A stretch of DNA of 64,000 bases. Source: an uncultured Lachnospiraceae bacterium (GTDB lineage: Bacteria > Bacillota > Clostridia > Lachnospirales > Lachnospiraceae). The notes beneath the pieces are model-generated. The model was not told where the DNA came from, did not search any database, and worked only from the letters and a program-made list of their open reading frames with translations. Below are positions 35,345-44,821 of this stretch, one piece after another. Position 1 is the stretch's first letter. Each line of letters begins with the position of its first letter. The translations under genes were made by a program, and so were the position numbers. The stretch lies in assembly GCA_947589305.1 (NCBI GenBank), contig CANQAP010000008.1, positions 1 to 64,000 on the forward strand. The letters are read 5' to 3'.

Positions 35345-36585
35345 TGATATCTGCGGAGCAGAATGCTGGAATTCTGACCGCCAAAGCCGAACGCATTGGA
35401 CATGGCAATCTCCACTGACTGCTTGCGTGCGGTATTCGGCACATAATCCAGATTACAATCCGGATCCGGTGTCTGTAAATGCAAGGTCGGAGGAATGATG
35501 CCATCCTGAATGGTCTTTACGCAGGCGATGACTTCCGTCACACCGCCGGCTCCCATCATATGTCCGGTTGCTCCCTTGGTAGACGAAACGGCGAGAGATT
35601 GTGCGTGTTTGCCGAATAGTGTCTGAATGGCGATCGTTTCAATGATGTCGCCCTTTGGAGTGGAAGTTCCGTGGGCGTTGATATACGTAACCTGTTCCGG
35701 CTGAATGCCGGCTTTTTCTATGCAATGCCGCATGCAAAATATGGCGCCGATCCCTTCCGGATGCGGAGAAGTGACATGATAACCGTCGGTACTGTTTGAC
35801 CAGCCGATGATCGAAGCATGGATCTGAGCGTTTCGGGCAAGGGCATGTTCTTCTGTTTCAATGACGATACACCCGCCGCCTTCTCCCATAACAAAACCGT
35901 CTCTGGTCGCATCAAACGGACGGCTGGCGGTCTCCGGCGTGTCGTTTCGTGTGGATAAGGCATGGGCAGAAGACAGTCCCATGATCGGAAGCGGTGAGGT
36001 GGCAGCCTCTGCGCCGACGCATAATACGACATCTGCTTCGCCGCTGCGAATCAGCATGATACCGGTCGATATCGCATCTGCTCCCGAGGAACAGGCTGTT
36101 GTTACGGTCAGGCTGGGACCGCGGAGTCCTTTGGCGATCGCTATCTGTGCTGCGGCAATATTACCGATGATTTTTGGAACAAATCGCGGACTGACTTTAC
36201 TATGTGCGCCGCTGCTGATTCCGTGTTGTGTCTCTGCTATGGTTGACAGACCGGCAAAGGCGGTGCCGACGACAATGCCGATGCGTTCCGGCGGAATCGG
36301 AGAGGATTCGGATTGTAAGCCGGCATCCTGCATGGCTTCTTCGGCAGCGACATATCCGTACTGCATAAATACATCCATTTCTTTTGCAAGTTTTCTTGGG
36401 ATATGGTCGGTTGGTTCAAAGTCTTTGACTTGCGCGGCAAATTTTACGGGAAGGTCTGTAGTGTCAAAACGGGTAATCGGGGAAACCCCCTGTTTTCCAG
36501 TGATCAATCCGTTCCAATAGGACGCTACACCGATGCCAATCGGCGATACAACACCCATCCCTGTAATTACAATATTGTTTTTCAT
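35341..36585 (-). CDS. Second 3-oxoacyl-ACP synthase (KAS II-like)
   Basis: A thiolase-fold condensing enzyme of 414 residues, normal for FabF. The active-site Cys lies in TVTTACSSGADA (~163) and the histidines in NAHGTSTPKGD (~300) and KGATGHMMGAGG (~338), so it should be active. The start at 36585 has GGAG at 9 nt; the track adds 18 residues. It lies 23 bp after an acyl-CoA ligase gene in a leftward operon that diverges from the main fab cluster, where the housekeeping fabF is found. It could extend special acyl chains or serve a small polyketide- or lipid-type pathway; this is inference. Confidence 0.9.
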   Translation of the reverse strand: MKNNIVITGMGVVSPIGIGVASYWNGLITGKQGVSPITRFDTTDLPVKFAAQVKDFEPTDHIPRKLAKEMDVFMQYGYVAAEEAMQDAGLQSESSPIPPERIGIVVGTAFAGLSTIAETQHGISSGAHSKVSPRFVPKIIGNIAAAQIAIAKGLRGPSLTVTTACSSGADAISTGIMLIRSGEADVVLCVGAEAATSPLPIMGLSSAHALSTRNDTPETASRPFDATRDGFVMGEGGGCIVIETEEHALARNAQIHASIIGWSNSTDGYHVTSPHPEGIGAIFCMRHCIEKAGIQPEQVTYINAHGTSTPKGDIIETIAIQTLFGKHAQSLAVSSTKGATGHMMGAGGVTEVIACVKTIQDGIIPPTLHLQTPDPDCNLDYVPNTARKQSVEIAMSNAFGFGGQNSSILLRRYH

Positions 36586-36608
36586 ATGCTTATTCTCCGA
36601 TACGTTCA

Positions 36609-38312
36609 TTATACATTGGGTTCCGTAGGTTTTGCCCAATCTTTTTCCTTGATTTCCACGCGGCGTATTTTTCCGCTGACGGTTTTCGGGAGTTCTTTTA
36701 CAAACTCGATCACTTTCGGACGTTTATAGGATGCCAGATTGGTCTTAAAGAATTTCACCATTTCTTTTTTGAGATCGTCGTTCGGTTCGGTATCTTCCGT
36801 CAGTACCACGCTTGCCTTGATCGCCTGCCCGCGCATGGGATCCGGCACGGATGTGACCGCACATTCGATGACGTAAGGGAGCTTCATGATCTCATTTTCA
36901 ATCTCAAACGGACCGACACGGTAGCCGGTGGATTTGATGACGTCATCAACACGTCCGACATACCAAAAGAAGCCGTCGTCGTCTTTGTAAGCGGTATCGC
37001 CGGTATGATAATATCCGTTATAATATACGGACTCTGTCCGAAGGTCATCCAGATAATACCCGAGGAATAATCCTTCCGGCACATGATCCTTGACGTTGAT
37101 TACGATTTCACCGGTCTCACCGGTTTCGCAGACAGTCTCGTCCGGGCGTATGATTTCAATGCTGTACTGCGGACTCGGACGTCCCATGGATCCCGGTTTC
37201 GGTTCCATACCGGCGAGATTGCCGATGATTAAGGTCGTTTCCGTCTGTCCGAATCCTTCCATGATCTTCATGCCGGTCTGATGATAAAACTTATCAAATA
37301 TCTCCGGATTCAGGGCTTCGCCTGCCGTAGCCACTGTCTGTAAGGAAGATAGGTCAAATTTCGAAAGGTTCATATGCACGAGTACCCGGTATACCGTTGG
37401 CGGAGCGCAGAAGGTCGTGATCCGGTACTTCTCGATCATTTTTAAGATCTGGCTGGCGTAGAATTCTTCATAGTCGTAGGTAAACACCGCTGCTTCACAA
37501 AGCCATTGACCGTATAATTTACCCCATAATGCCTTTCCCCAGCCGGTATCGCTGATCGTGAAATGAATGCCGTCCGGGTCTACCTGCTGCCAGTATTTGG
37601 CAGTGATAAAATGTCCTAAGGCATATTTATAGCTATGAGCGGCAATTTTCGGATAAGACGTCGTACCGGAAGTAAAGAACATGAGCATGGTGTCGTCACC
37701 GCCCGCCGCATTCTTGGGCTTGCGGAATTCCGGTGAAAAGAAACGGACATCCCGGTTGAAATTATGCCAGCCTTTCAAAGTGGTATTACCTACCATGATC
37801 TTTGCCTTTAATCCGTCATATGTGCGGGAGGCGCGTTCGACTTCACCGGCTACCTTCCCGTCCGAAGTACAGAGTACCGCATCGATATCGCCGGCTTTAA
37901 AACGGTATTCAAAATCTTTCTTAACCAAAAGGTTTGTTGCCGGTATGGCAATGGCGCCGATTTTATGCAGCGCAAGAATCGCAAACCAGAACTGGTAATG
38001 CCGCTTTAGTACCAACATCACGCGGTCGCCGCGCTTAATACCGAGAAACTGAAAATAATTTGCCGCCTTATTGGAATAGATCATCATATCCCGAAAGGTG
38101 ATCTGACGTTCCTTGCCGTCTCCTGCGATATGCAGCATCGCGAGTTTATCCGGCTTGGTTTTTCCCAAGACGTCTACAACGTCATAAGCAAAGTTAAAAT
38201 GTTCATCGTTATGGAATTCTATGGCGCTCAGGACACCGTTTTCATCTTTGGCAGTGGAAATAAATTTACCGGCTATGCCGGTCTCCGGTTGGAGAGATGT
38301 GTGGTTTGACAT
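36609..38312 (-). CDS. AMP-dependent acyl-CoA/acyl-acid ligase
   Basis: An adenylate-forming enzyme (ANL superfamily) of 567 residues. The P-loop is FFTSGTTSYPK (~214), the aromatic motif is FGQTE (~345), the A5-A8 region is YHTGD followed by YVGRVDDVIKSTGYRVGPFEIE (~430-460), and the catalytic lysine lies in VSGKIRR (~546). Sequence style is that of the medium-chain / acetyl-CoA synthetase-like group. It probably activates an exogenous acyl acid to feed acyl chains into CoA or ACP. It is first in an operon with the KAS gene, under a promoter carrying the palindrome at 38404-38424. Confidence 0.9.
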   Translation of the reverse strand: MSNHTSLQPETGIAGKFISTAKDENGVLSAIEFHNDEHFNFAYDVVDVLGKTKPDKLAMLHIAGDGKERQITFRDMMIYSNKAANYFQFLGIKRGDRVMLVLKRHYQFWFAILALHKIGAIAIPATNLLVKKDFEYRFKAGDIDAVLCTSDGKVAGEVERASRTYDGLKAKIMVGNTTLKGWHNFNRDVRFFSPEFRKPKNAAGGDDTMLMFFTSGTTSYPKIAAHSYKYALGHFITAKYWQQVDPDGIHFTISDTGWGKALWGKLYGQWLCEAAVFTYDYEEFYASQILKMIEKYRITTFCAPPTVYRVLVHMNLSKFDLSSLQTVATAGEALNPEIFDKFYHQTGMKIMEGFGQTETTLIIGNLAGMEPKPGSMGRPSPQYSIEIIRPDETVCETGETGEIVINVKDHVPEGLFLGYYLDDLRTESVYYNGYYHTGDTAYKDDDGFFWYVGRVDDVIKSTGYRVGPFEIENEIMKLPYVIECAVTSVPDPMRGQAIKASVVLTEDTEPNDDLKKEMVKFFKTNLASYKRPKVIEFVKELPKTVSGKIRRVEIKEKDWAKPTEPNV

Positions 38313-38403
38313 GATTAAACGTCCTTTCTACAATTATTGAGTGTCATTCTTTATCAATAAAATTGTTTTTTTGTCTAGCAAAAATAGTTTGATAGATTTT
38401 TAC

Positions 38404-38424
38404 ATGTAGTTTCAAAAACTACAT
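38404..38424. promoter_or_regulatory. 21-bp palindrome, candidate operator of the FabT-like MarR protein (site 1)
   Basis: ATGTAGTTT-N3-AAACTACAT is a perfect dyad. A matching dyad, AAGTAGTTT-N3-AAACTACTT, lies upstream of fabH (45814-45834). The common core is GTAGTTT-N3-AAACTAC. A MarR-family gene sits in the fab operon between them. This copy covers about +3 to +23 of the predicted ligase promoter, a position suited to repression. A further half-site, AGTTTGATAGA, is at 38387. Confidence 0.7.
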
Positions 38425-38433
38425 TCATGTTAT

Positions 38434-38462
38434 ATGGTAAGGTCTGGTATTTAAAATGTCAA
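38434..38462 (-). promoter_or_regulatory. Promoter of the acyl ligase-KAS operon
   Basis: On the minus strand a consensus TTGACA (plus 38457-38462), a 17-bp spacer and TACCAT (38434-38439). The palindrome immediately follows in the direction of transcription. Together with the acpP promoter it occupies the 365-bp gene-free region 38313-38677; the middle (38465-38585) is AT-rich with no other clear site apart from an imperfect ATTTTG-AA-CAAATT dyad near 38490. Confidence 0.6.
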
Positions 38463-38587
38463 GAACTATCTACTATGAAAATATGGAAATATTTTGAACA
38501 AATTATTAATTTTTATGAAATGAATGCGGCGAAGGATGGAACGTCGAAAAAAAACTGACGAAAACTTCCAAAACTGGTATAAATCGG

Positions 38588-38615
38588 TTGACAAACAGGG
38601 AATAATTGATACAAT
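38588..38615 (+). promoter_or_regulatory. Promoter of the acpP-fab cluster
   Basis: TTGACA (38588-38593), a 16-bp spacer and TACAAT (38610-38615), giving a ~55-nt leader to the acpP ATG. Confidence 0.72.
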
Positions 38616-38677
38616 ATACTTGGTTGAAAATTAAAATTTTTTAACTAAAATGAAAATAGGGAAAAGGAGACACTACT

Positions 38678-38905
38678 ATGTTCGAAACAATTAAGAAAGT
38701 AATTGCCGACACCTTAAGTTGTGATGAGGACAAGATCACTTTAGAGGCATCTTTAACGGATGACTTAGGTGCAGATTCCTTGGATGCAGTAGAATTAGGT
38801 ATGGCGATTGAAGACGCAACCGGCGTTGCCATTGCAGACGAAGACCTTCCGAATATGAAGACTGTTAAGGATTTAGTAGACTACGTTACGGCTCATCAGG
38901 GCTGA
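38678..38905 (+). CDS. acpP: Acyl carrier protein
   Basis: A 75-residue acidic carrier protein. The phosphopantetheine attachment serine lies in [16 protein letters not shown] (Ser ~36), the classical DSL motif of helix II. It carries the growing acyl chain between the Fab enzymes encoded downstream. AAAAGGAG precedes the ATG. It is the first gene of the cluster and is separated from accD by a strong hairpin, which would favour its higher expression. Confidence 0.96.
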   Translation: MFETIKKVIADTLSCDEDKITLEASLTDDLGADSLDAVELGMAIEDATGVAIADEDLPNMKTVKDLVDYVTAHQG

Positions 38906-38924
38906 TTGTAACGACCATTAGCTG

Positions 38925-38985
38925 AAGAATACAGGTATATATAAATCGCTACATATGGAAAGATTTGTGTATGCCTGTTTCTTTT
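38925..38985 (+). terminator. Intercistronic hairpin between acpP and accD
   Basis: Arms 38925-38947 and 38962-38983 pair over 22 bp with one bulge and three G-U pairs, and the 3' arm ends in TTTCTTTT. It could be a leaky terminator or an mRNA-stabilising processing site that raises ACP over the downstream enzymes. Confidence 0.72.
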
Positions 38986-39011
38986 AAAGCTATTTCAGAG
39001 GAGTGAAAAAA

Positions 39012-39935
39012 ATGAGTTTGTTAGGCAGGACAAAAGCTGAATTGGCAAAGTACGCAACGGTGCTGAAGGCTTCAAAAGAATCACAGGAATTAAACGATGA
39101 TTTTGAACCGGTCGTTGTAAGAGATAAATTGGAAAAACCGGAGGAAAGCGGTACGGAAGTCATTACATGTACTGCCTGTAAAAAGGAAATACCGTCCGGT
39201 ATCATGAAGAAGAATTTGTTTGTGTGTCCGGAATGCGGAGCGCACAATAAAATATCGGCGGCACGTCGTATGCGGAGTATGGTGGATGCCGGAACGTTTC
39301 GAAAGTTAAAATGTAAGGTGCCGATCATGAATCCTTTGGATTATCCGGATTACGAAGAGAAAATCACCAAACTTCAGGAAAAGACCGGTTTGGAAGAAGG
39401 CGTACTGATCGGCGTGGGTGACATCTGCGGTCAGAAAGCCATGATCGCCGTAATGGGCAGCGAGTTTCTCATGGGAAGCATGGGTATCGCAGTGGGTGAA
39501 AAGGTGACGTACGCATTTGAAGTGGCGGATCGCAATCGACTGCCGGTTGTTATGTTCACGGCGAGCGGCGGCGCACGTATGCAGGAAGGGATTCTTTCGC
39601 TCATGCAGATGGCAAAGACCAGTGCAGCCGTACAGAGATTCAGCGAACATGGAGGATTATATGTGGTTTGTCTGACACATCCTACCACGGGAGGCGTAAG
39701 CGCCAGTTTTGCAACCTTAGGTGATATCACACTGGCTGAGCCGGGAGCATTGATAGGGTTTGCCGGTCCGCGTGTGATCGAACAGACCATCGGACAGAAA
39801 TTGCCGGAAGGATTTCAGACGGCGGAATATCTGGAGACACATGGCTTTGTAGATCAGATCGTACCGCGAAACGAAATGCGGGAAGTGGTCGGTCAGATTT
39901 TGAAGCTGCATGAAAGAAAGAGGTGGTCGCTATGA
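39012..39935 (+). CDS. accD: Acetyl-CoA carboxylase carboxyltransferase subunit beta
   Basis: The 307-residue beta subunit of the carboxyltransferase, which moves CO2 from biotin to acetyl-CoA to give malonyl-CoA. The zinc ribbon CTACKKE plus CPECGAH is near residues 50-75. The crotonase-fold core follows with FTASGGARMQEG and the oxyanion region around TTGGVSASFATLGD. ATG 39012 with GAGGAG at good spacing is preferred over GTG 39003. It overlaps accA by an ATGA, so the two subunits are coupled. The biotin carrier (accB) and carboxylase (accC) are not in this cluster. Confidence 0.96.
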   Translation: MSLLGRTKAELAKYATVLKASKESQELNDDFEPVVVRDKLEKPEESGTEVITCTACKKEIPSGIMKKNLFVCPECGAHNKISAARRMRSMVDAGTFRKLKCKVPIMNPLDYPDYEEKITKLQEKTGLEEGVLIGVGDICGQKAMIAVMGSEFLMGSMGIAVGEKVTYAFEVADRNRLPVVMFTASGGARMQEGILSLMQMAKTSAAVQRFSEHGGLYVVCLTHPTTGGVSASFATLGDITLAEPGALIGFAGPRVIEQTIGQKLPEGFQTAEYLETHGFVDQIVPRNEMREVVGQILKLHERKRWSL

Positions 39936-40897
39936 TACGGGAAATAGATGAGAAGATCCGTGAGATGGATGCGGAGATTGAAGAATTATCGGCGAAAGAG
40001 GACGATTATGCGGCAGATGTACGGATCAAAGAACTGAAATCCGAAAAAAAGAAGCTCTTAAAGCAGTGCGATCACCTGACGCCTGCCGATAAAGTATATC
40101 TGGCTCGGCATAAGAACCGTCCGAAAGTAGATGATTATATCGATTTTTTATTTGATGATTTCTTCATCCAGCGGGGAGATTTTCTAAGTAAAGAGGATAA
40201 AAGTATCTACGGCGGCATCGCAACATTCCACGGCATGCCGGTGACGGTACTCGGACACCGCAAGGGAAGAAATATCAATGAAAACATGGAATTTAATTTT
40301 GGTATGCCGGAACCGGAAGGATACCGTAAAGCCTTGCGTTTGATGAAGCAGGCAGAGAAGTTCGGTCGTCCGGTCATTACCTTTATCGATACGCCGGGAG
40401 CATATCCGGGACTGGAAGCGGAAGAACACGGACAGGCAAATGCGATCGCAAGAAATCTGGCGGAGATGAGTTCGTTAAAAGTGCCGATCATCTCGATCGT
40501 GACCGGTGAGGGCAGTAGTGGCGGCGCCTTAGCGATCGGTGTGGCTAACAGCGTATATATGTTGGAACATGCAGTCTATTCGGTATTGTCACCGGAGGGA
40601 TTTGCTTCGATCATGTGGAAAGATTCCAATCGAAGTTCGGAAGCATGCGATTTAATGAAACTGACTGCTCAGGATTTAAAGAATTATAATGTGATCGATG
40701 GAATTATCAAGGAGCCGCTGGGCGGCATCCATCAGAATCCTAGCAAAGTATATCGCGAGATTGATGCGGTTCTGACTTTGGAATTGGCAAAATATAAGCG
40801 GATGTCGCCAAACGAACTGGCTAAGAACCGCTATGACAAATTCCGTAATATGGACTTGGCGATCATTGAGGCAGCCAAAAAGGAGAATGGATTATGA
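39932..40897 (+). CDS. accA: Acetyl-CoA carboxylase carboxyltransferase subunit alpha
   Basis: The alpha subunit of the carboxyltransferase, 321 residues from the ATG that overlaps the accD stop (ATGA). The N-terminal coiled-coil is Lys/Glu-rich. The catalytic part includes FIDTPGAYPGLEAEE and GEGSSGGALAIG, the expected acetyl-CoA/biotin site of the alpha subunit. It forms an alpha2-beta2 complex with AccD. It is followed by fabK with another ATGA overlap. Confidence 0.96.
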   Translation: MIREIDEKIREMDAEIEELSAKEDDYAADVRIKELKSEKKKLLKQCDHLTPADKVYLARHKNRPKVDDYIDFLFDDFFIQRGDFLSKEDKSIYGGIATFHGMPVTVLGHRKGRNINENMEFNFGMPEPEGYRKALRLMKQAEKFGRPVITFIDTPGAYPGLEAEEHGQANAIARNLAEMSSLKVPIISIVTGEGSSGGALAIGVANSVYMLEHAVYSVLSPEGFASIMWKDSNRSSEACDLMKLTAQDLKNYNVIDGIIKEPLGGIHQNPSKVYREIDAVLTLELAKYKRMSPNELAKNRYDKFRNMDLAIIEAAKKENGL

Positions 40898-41829
40898 AAT
40901 TAAATGAAATGTTGCACATTAAATATCCGATCATTCAGGGAGGCATGGCAAATATCGCAACCGGAACATTTGCCGCACAGGTATCCAACGCAGGAGCATT
41001 GGGACTGATCGCATCCGGCGGGCTGAATGCGGAGGCAATCGAAAAAGAGATTGCGGCATGCAGAAAGCTGACGGATAAACCGTTTGGTGTCAATCTGATG
41101 TTGATGAATCCGGACGCCGACAATATTGCCCAGCTTTTGGCGGATGAAAAGATAGAAATCATTACCACGGGAGCCGGAACCCCGTCAAAATATATGGGAA
41201 TGTGGAAAGATGCGGGCAGTAAGATCATTCCGGTCGTTGCCAGTTCCGCACTTGCCCGCAAAGTCGAACAGCTCGGCGCCGATGCAGTGATCGCGGAAGG
41301 CGGAGAGAGCGGCGGACATGTCGGCGATATGACGACTATGACATTGGTACCGCAGGTCATTGATAAGGTCAAGATTCCGGTCATTGCCGCAGGCGGAATT
41401 GCAAGTGGCAGACAGTTTGTGGCTGCAATGGCTTTGGGAGCCGCCGGCATTCAGGTGGGAACCTGCCTGCTGGTCAGTGAAGAATGCCCGATCCATGAAA
41501 ATTATAAACAGGCATTGATAAAGGCAAGAGACAACAGTACGACGGTCACCGGTCGTTCGTTGGATGCCCCGGTACGTATCCTGAAAAACGATATGGCAAG
41601 AGAGTACATAAAAGTGGAACGGAACGGAGGCACCAGAGAGGAATTAGAACAGTTTACGCTGGGCGGTTTAAGACGCGCCGTATTTGACGGTGACGTCCAG
41701 CACGGATCGGTCATGGCGGGACAGGTGTGCGGTCAGTTGAAAGAGATCCGACCGTTAGCAGAGATACTGGATACCCTGTATGAAGAAGCAAAGCAGGAAT
41801 TGGCAAGATTAAAAACCGTTGAGTTATAA
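40894..41829 (+). CDS. fabK: Enoyl-ACP reductase II (FMN-dependent)
   Basis: A TIM-barrel flavoprotein of 311 residues that reduces trans-2-enoyl-ACP, the last step of each elongation cycle. Diagnostic stretches are PIIQGGMA at the N-terminus, GGESGGHVG with the catalytic His (~145), AAGGIASGRQ and AAGIQVGTCLL. No fabI or fabL is seen in the window, so FabK is probably the main enoyl reductase. Coupled to accA by an ATGA overlap. Confidence 0.95.
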   Translation: MKLNEMLHIKYPIIQGGMANIATGTFAAQVSNAGALGLIASGGLNAEAIEKEIAACRKLTDKPFGVNLMLMNPDADNIAQLLADEKIEIITTGAGTPSKYMGMWKDAGSKIIPVVASSALARKVEQLGADAVIAEGGESGGHVGDMTTMTLVPQVIDKVKIPVIAAGGIASGRQFVAAMALGAAGIQVGTCLLVSEECPIHENYKQALIKARDNSTTVTGRSLDAPVRILKNDMAREYIKVERNGGTREELEQFTLGGLRRAVFDGDVQHGSVMAGQVCGQLKEIRPLAEILDTLYEEAKQELARLKTVEL

Positions 41830-41844
41830 GTTTGGAGGAAAGAA

Positions 41845-42786
41845 ATGAAATTAGCGTTTATGTATGCCGGTCAGGGGAGTCAGACCGTCGGCATGGGAAA
41901 AGATCTGTATGAAGCATATCCGGAATTCAGGGACGTACTGGATCATACCGATGTCGGATTTGATGTCAGGGAATGTTGTTTTAACGGTCCGGCTGAACGA
42001 TTGAACACTACAAAGTATACGCAGCCTTGTATGGTGGCGTTTGCAGTAGGTGTGACAAAAATCTTGGAGAATAAAGGGATCGTGCCGGAGATGGCGGCGG
42101 GCTTGAGTCTCGGAGAATATTCCGCATTGTATGCGGCTGGCGTCTTTGGCGACCAGCAGGTGATCTCATTGGTGGCATATCGCGGACAGGCTATGGCGGA
42201 AGCCGTCGTGGATCGTGAGTGTAAGATGGCGGCGGTGTTGAATTTAGACCGTGCGGCAGTGGAAGCCTGCTGTAAGCAGGCACAGGAAGAATTGCGTGAT
42301 CAGCAGTATCATGTAGTGGAACCGACAAATTATAACTGCCCGGGTCAGATCGTGATTTCCGGAGACAAGGCGGCAGTAGACCGTGCGGTCGAACTGTTAA
42401 TGCAAGCCGGAGCAAAGCGTTGTCTGCCGCTGAACGTCAGCGGACCGTTCCATACGTCGCTGATGAAGCCGGCAGGCGATAAGTTAAAGGAGCGTTTTAC
42501 CAAGGAATCCTTTGGCAGCATGCGTTTCCCGGTGGTGTTTAACACCTTAGGACGCGCCAAGAACGAGGAGGAACGCATTCCGGATCTATTGGAGCGTCAG
42601 GTACAGAGCAGTATCTATATCGAGGACTCGATCCGCTACATGGCGGAACAGGGCATTGATACCATAGTGGAGATCGGACCGGGACAGGCATTGAGTAAAT
42701 TCGTGAAGAAAACATGCCCGGATATTACCTGTTATAGTGTAGACAGCGTAGAAAGCTTGGAGGCACTGGTAGAGAAGCTTGCATAG
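41845..42786 (+). CDS. fabD: Malonyl-CoA:ACP transacylase
   Basis: A 313-residue serine acyltransferase that loads malonyl groups on ACP. It shows the GQGSQ N-terminal motif, the nucleophile Ser in GLSLGEYSAL (~90) and the His in SGPFHTSLM (~205). The order fabK-fabD-fabG-fabF matches Gram-positive clusters. GGAGGAAAG precedes the ATG. Confidence 0.95.
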   Translation: MKLAFMYAGQGSQTVGMGKDLYEAYPEFRDVLDHTDVGFDVRECCFNGPAERLNTTKYTQPCMVAFAVGVTKILENKGIVPEMAAGLSLGEYSALYAAGVFGDQQVISLVAYRGQAMAEAVVDRECKMAAVLNLDRAAVEACCKQAQEELRDQQYHVVEPTNYNCPGQIVISGDKAAVDRAVELLMQAGAKRCLPLNVSGPFHTSLMKPAGDKLKERFTKESFGSMRFPVVFNTLGRAKNEEERIPDLLERQVQSSIYIEDSIRYMAEQGIDTIVEIGPGQALSKFVKKTCPDITCYSVDSVESLEALVEKLA

Positions 42787-42803
42787 CGGAAGGGAGAAGC
42801 AGG

Positions 42804-43547
42804 ATGTTGTTAGAAAATCAAACAGCCATTGTAACCGGAGGGAGCCGGGGAATCGGCAGAGCAATCTGTGTTGCTTTGGCAAAAGAAGGAGCAAATGTAG
42901 TCACTTGTTATGCACATGGCGCAAAAGCCGCAGAAGAAACCGTTTCCCAGTGTAAGGAGTATGGCGTGCAGGCGCTTGCCGTACAGGCGGATATCGCAAA
43001 GACAGAAGAAGTAGATCACTTATTTGAAGAAGCATTGAAAGTGACGGGTTCCTTAGAGATCCTAGTGAATAATGCAGGCATTACCAAAGACGGATTATTG
43101 GTACGCATGACGGATGAGCAGTTTGATCAGGTCATCGACACCAATTTAAAAGGAACGTTTTACTGTATGCGTGTGGCATCAAAGCATATGATGAAAAAAC
43201 GCTACGGAAGAATCGTCACCGTCAGCAGTATCGTCGGTTTAAACGGAAATGCGGGACAGGTCAATTATGCAGCCAGCAAAGCGGGCGTGATCGGCATGAC
43301 AAAATCATTGGCAAAAGAATTGGGTTCCCGTAATGTGACGGTCAACGCCGTTGCGCCGGGCTTTATAACCACCGATATGACGAATGCGCTTCCGGATACG
43401 GTCAGGGAGCAGATGGCGAAAGAAATACCGTTGGCACGTTTGGGACAACCGGAAGATGTGGCGCATGCGGTGGCGTTTTTGGTTTCGGATGCCGCTTCTT
43501 ACATAACAGGGCATGTGCTGAACGTGGACGGCGGTATGGCAATGTAA
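42804..43547 (+). CDS. fabG: 3-oxoacyl-ACP reductase
   Basis: A short-chain dehydrogenase of 247 residues. The NADP-binding motif is TGGSRGIGRA (~residue 10), NNAG at ~88, and the Ser-Tyr-Lys catalytic residues lie in VSSIVGLNGNAGQVNYAASKAG (~138-155). It reduces 3-oxoacyl-ACP with NADPH. It sits 17 bp after fabD. Confidence 0.95.
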   Translation: MLLENQTAIVTGGSRGIGRAICVALAKEGANVVTCYAHGAKAAEETVSQCKEYGVQALAVQADIAKTEEVDHLFEEALKVTGSLEILVNNAGITKDGLLVRMTDEQFDQVIDTNLKGTFYCMRVASKHMMKKRYGRIVTVSSIVGLNGNAGQVNYAASKAGVIGMTKSLAKELGSRNVTVNAVAPGFITTDMTNALPDTVREQMAKEIPLARLGQPEDVAHAVAFLVSDAASYITGHVLNVDGGMAM

Positions 43548-43580
43548 CGATAACAAGGCAAAACATAAAGGAGATATCCA

Positions 43581-44819
43581 ATGAAAAGAAGAGTAGTGAT
43601 TACCGGATTGGGTACGATTAACCCATTGGGACATAATATTTCAGAATCATGGGAAAATGTAAAAAAGGGTACCTGTGGGATCGATCGGATCACACAGATC
43701 GATACAACAGATTTTCAGGTAAAGATCGCCGGAGAAGTAAAGGATTACAAGCCGGAAGATTATCTGGATAAAAAAGAAGCCAGACATATGGACCGTTATA
43801 CACAATTTGCTATGATCGCGGCAAAGGAAGCGTTTCAGGACAGTGGATTAGATATGAGTCAGGAAAATCCACTGCGGTGCGGAACAATCGTATCTTCCGG
43901 TATCGGTGGATTGAAAACCATTGAAAGTGAACATGATCGTGGGCTGAGCCGGGGATTTGAGAAGATTTCGCCGTTCTTTATTCCGATGTCTATTGCCAAT
44001 ATGGCAGCCGGACAGATTGCGATTGAAACCGGATTTAAGGGTGTCTGTAACTGTGTGGTCACAGCCTGTGCATCCGGAAACAATGCGATCGGAGAGGCTT
44101 TTCATTATGTACGCGACGGATATGCGGATGTGATGTTATGCGGAGGTGCCGAAGCATGTATCTGTAATATGGGCGTCGGCGGGTTTACGGTTATGAAAGC
44201 CCTGAATGTGACGGAAGATATCAGTCGGGCGTCTATCCCGTTTGACAAGGAACGCAACGGCTTTGTCATGGGCGAAGGAGCCGCCGTTTTAATTCTCGAA
44301 GAGTTAGAGCATGCAGAAAAAAGAGGAGCAAAAATATACGGTGAGATTATCGGATATGGCGCAAGTTGTGATGCGTATCATATCACGGCACCGGACCCGA
44401 CCGGAGCGGGCGGCACTGCCTGCATGAAGATGGCTATAGAAGACGCCGGCGTACAGCCGGAGCAGATCGGCTATATTAATGCACACGGTACATCCACACA
44501 TCTGAATGATGCCGGTGAGACGAAGGCGATCAAAGCGGCGTTCGGCGATCATGCCTATCAATTAATGGTAAGTTCGACAAAATCCATGACCGGACATTTA
44601 CTGGGTGCCAGCGGAGCCGTGGAAGCGGTCTTTACGACCTTGGCATTAAAAGACGGTTTCATCCCTGCGACGATCCATTATCAGGTGCCGGATGAAGAAT
44701 GTGATCTGGATATCGTGCCGAACGAAGGAAGACAGGTACAGGTGGAGATGGCGTTATCCAACTCTTTGGGATTTGGCGGTCATAACGCGAGTGTTCTGTT
44801 TAAGCGATGGGAGGCGTAA
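43581..44819 (+). CDS. fabF: 3-oxoacyl-ACP synthase II (housekeeping)
   Basis: The KAS II elongating condensing enzyme, 412 residues. The nucleophilic Cys lies in [13 protein letters not shown] (~164), and the histidines in [11 protein letters not shown] (~303) and [11 protein letters not shown] (~340). It extends acyl-ACP with malonyl-ACP. Being inside the fab operon, it is the main FabF; the copy at 35341 is the additional one. AAAGGAG precedes the ATG. Confidence 0.96.
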   Translation: MKRRVVITGLGTINPLGHNISESWENVKKGTCGIDRITQIDTTDFQVKIAGEVKDYKPEDYLDKKEARHMDRYTQFAMIAAKEAFQDSGLDMSQENPLRCGTIVSSGIGGLKTIESEHDRGLSRGFEKISPFFIPMSIANMAAGQIAIETGFKGVCNCVVTACASGNNAIGEAFHYVRDGYADVMLCGGAEACICNMGVGGFTVMKALNVTEDISRASIPFDKERNGFVMGEGAAVLILEELEHAEKRGAKIYGEIIGYGASCDAYHITAPDPTGAGGTACMKMAIEDAGVQPEQIGYINAHGTSTHLNDAGETKAIKAAFGDHAYQLMVSSTKSMTGHLLGASGAVEAVFTTLALKDGFIPATIHYQVPDEECDLDIVPNEGRQVQVEMALSNSLGFGGHNASVLFKRWEA

Positions 44820-44821
44820 CG

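Noticed and set aside
35861-36520. 219-residue plus-strand ORF
   Set aside because: Antisense to the second KAS gene, whose catalytic residues are intact.
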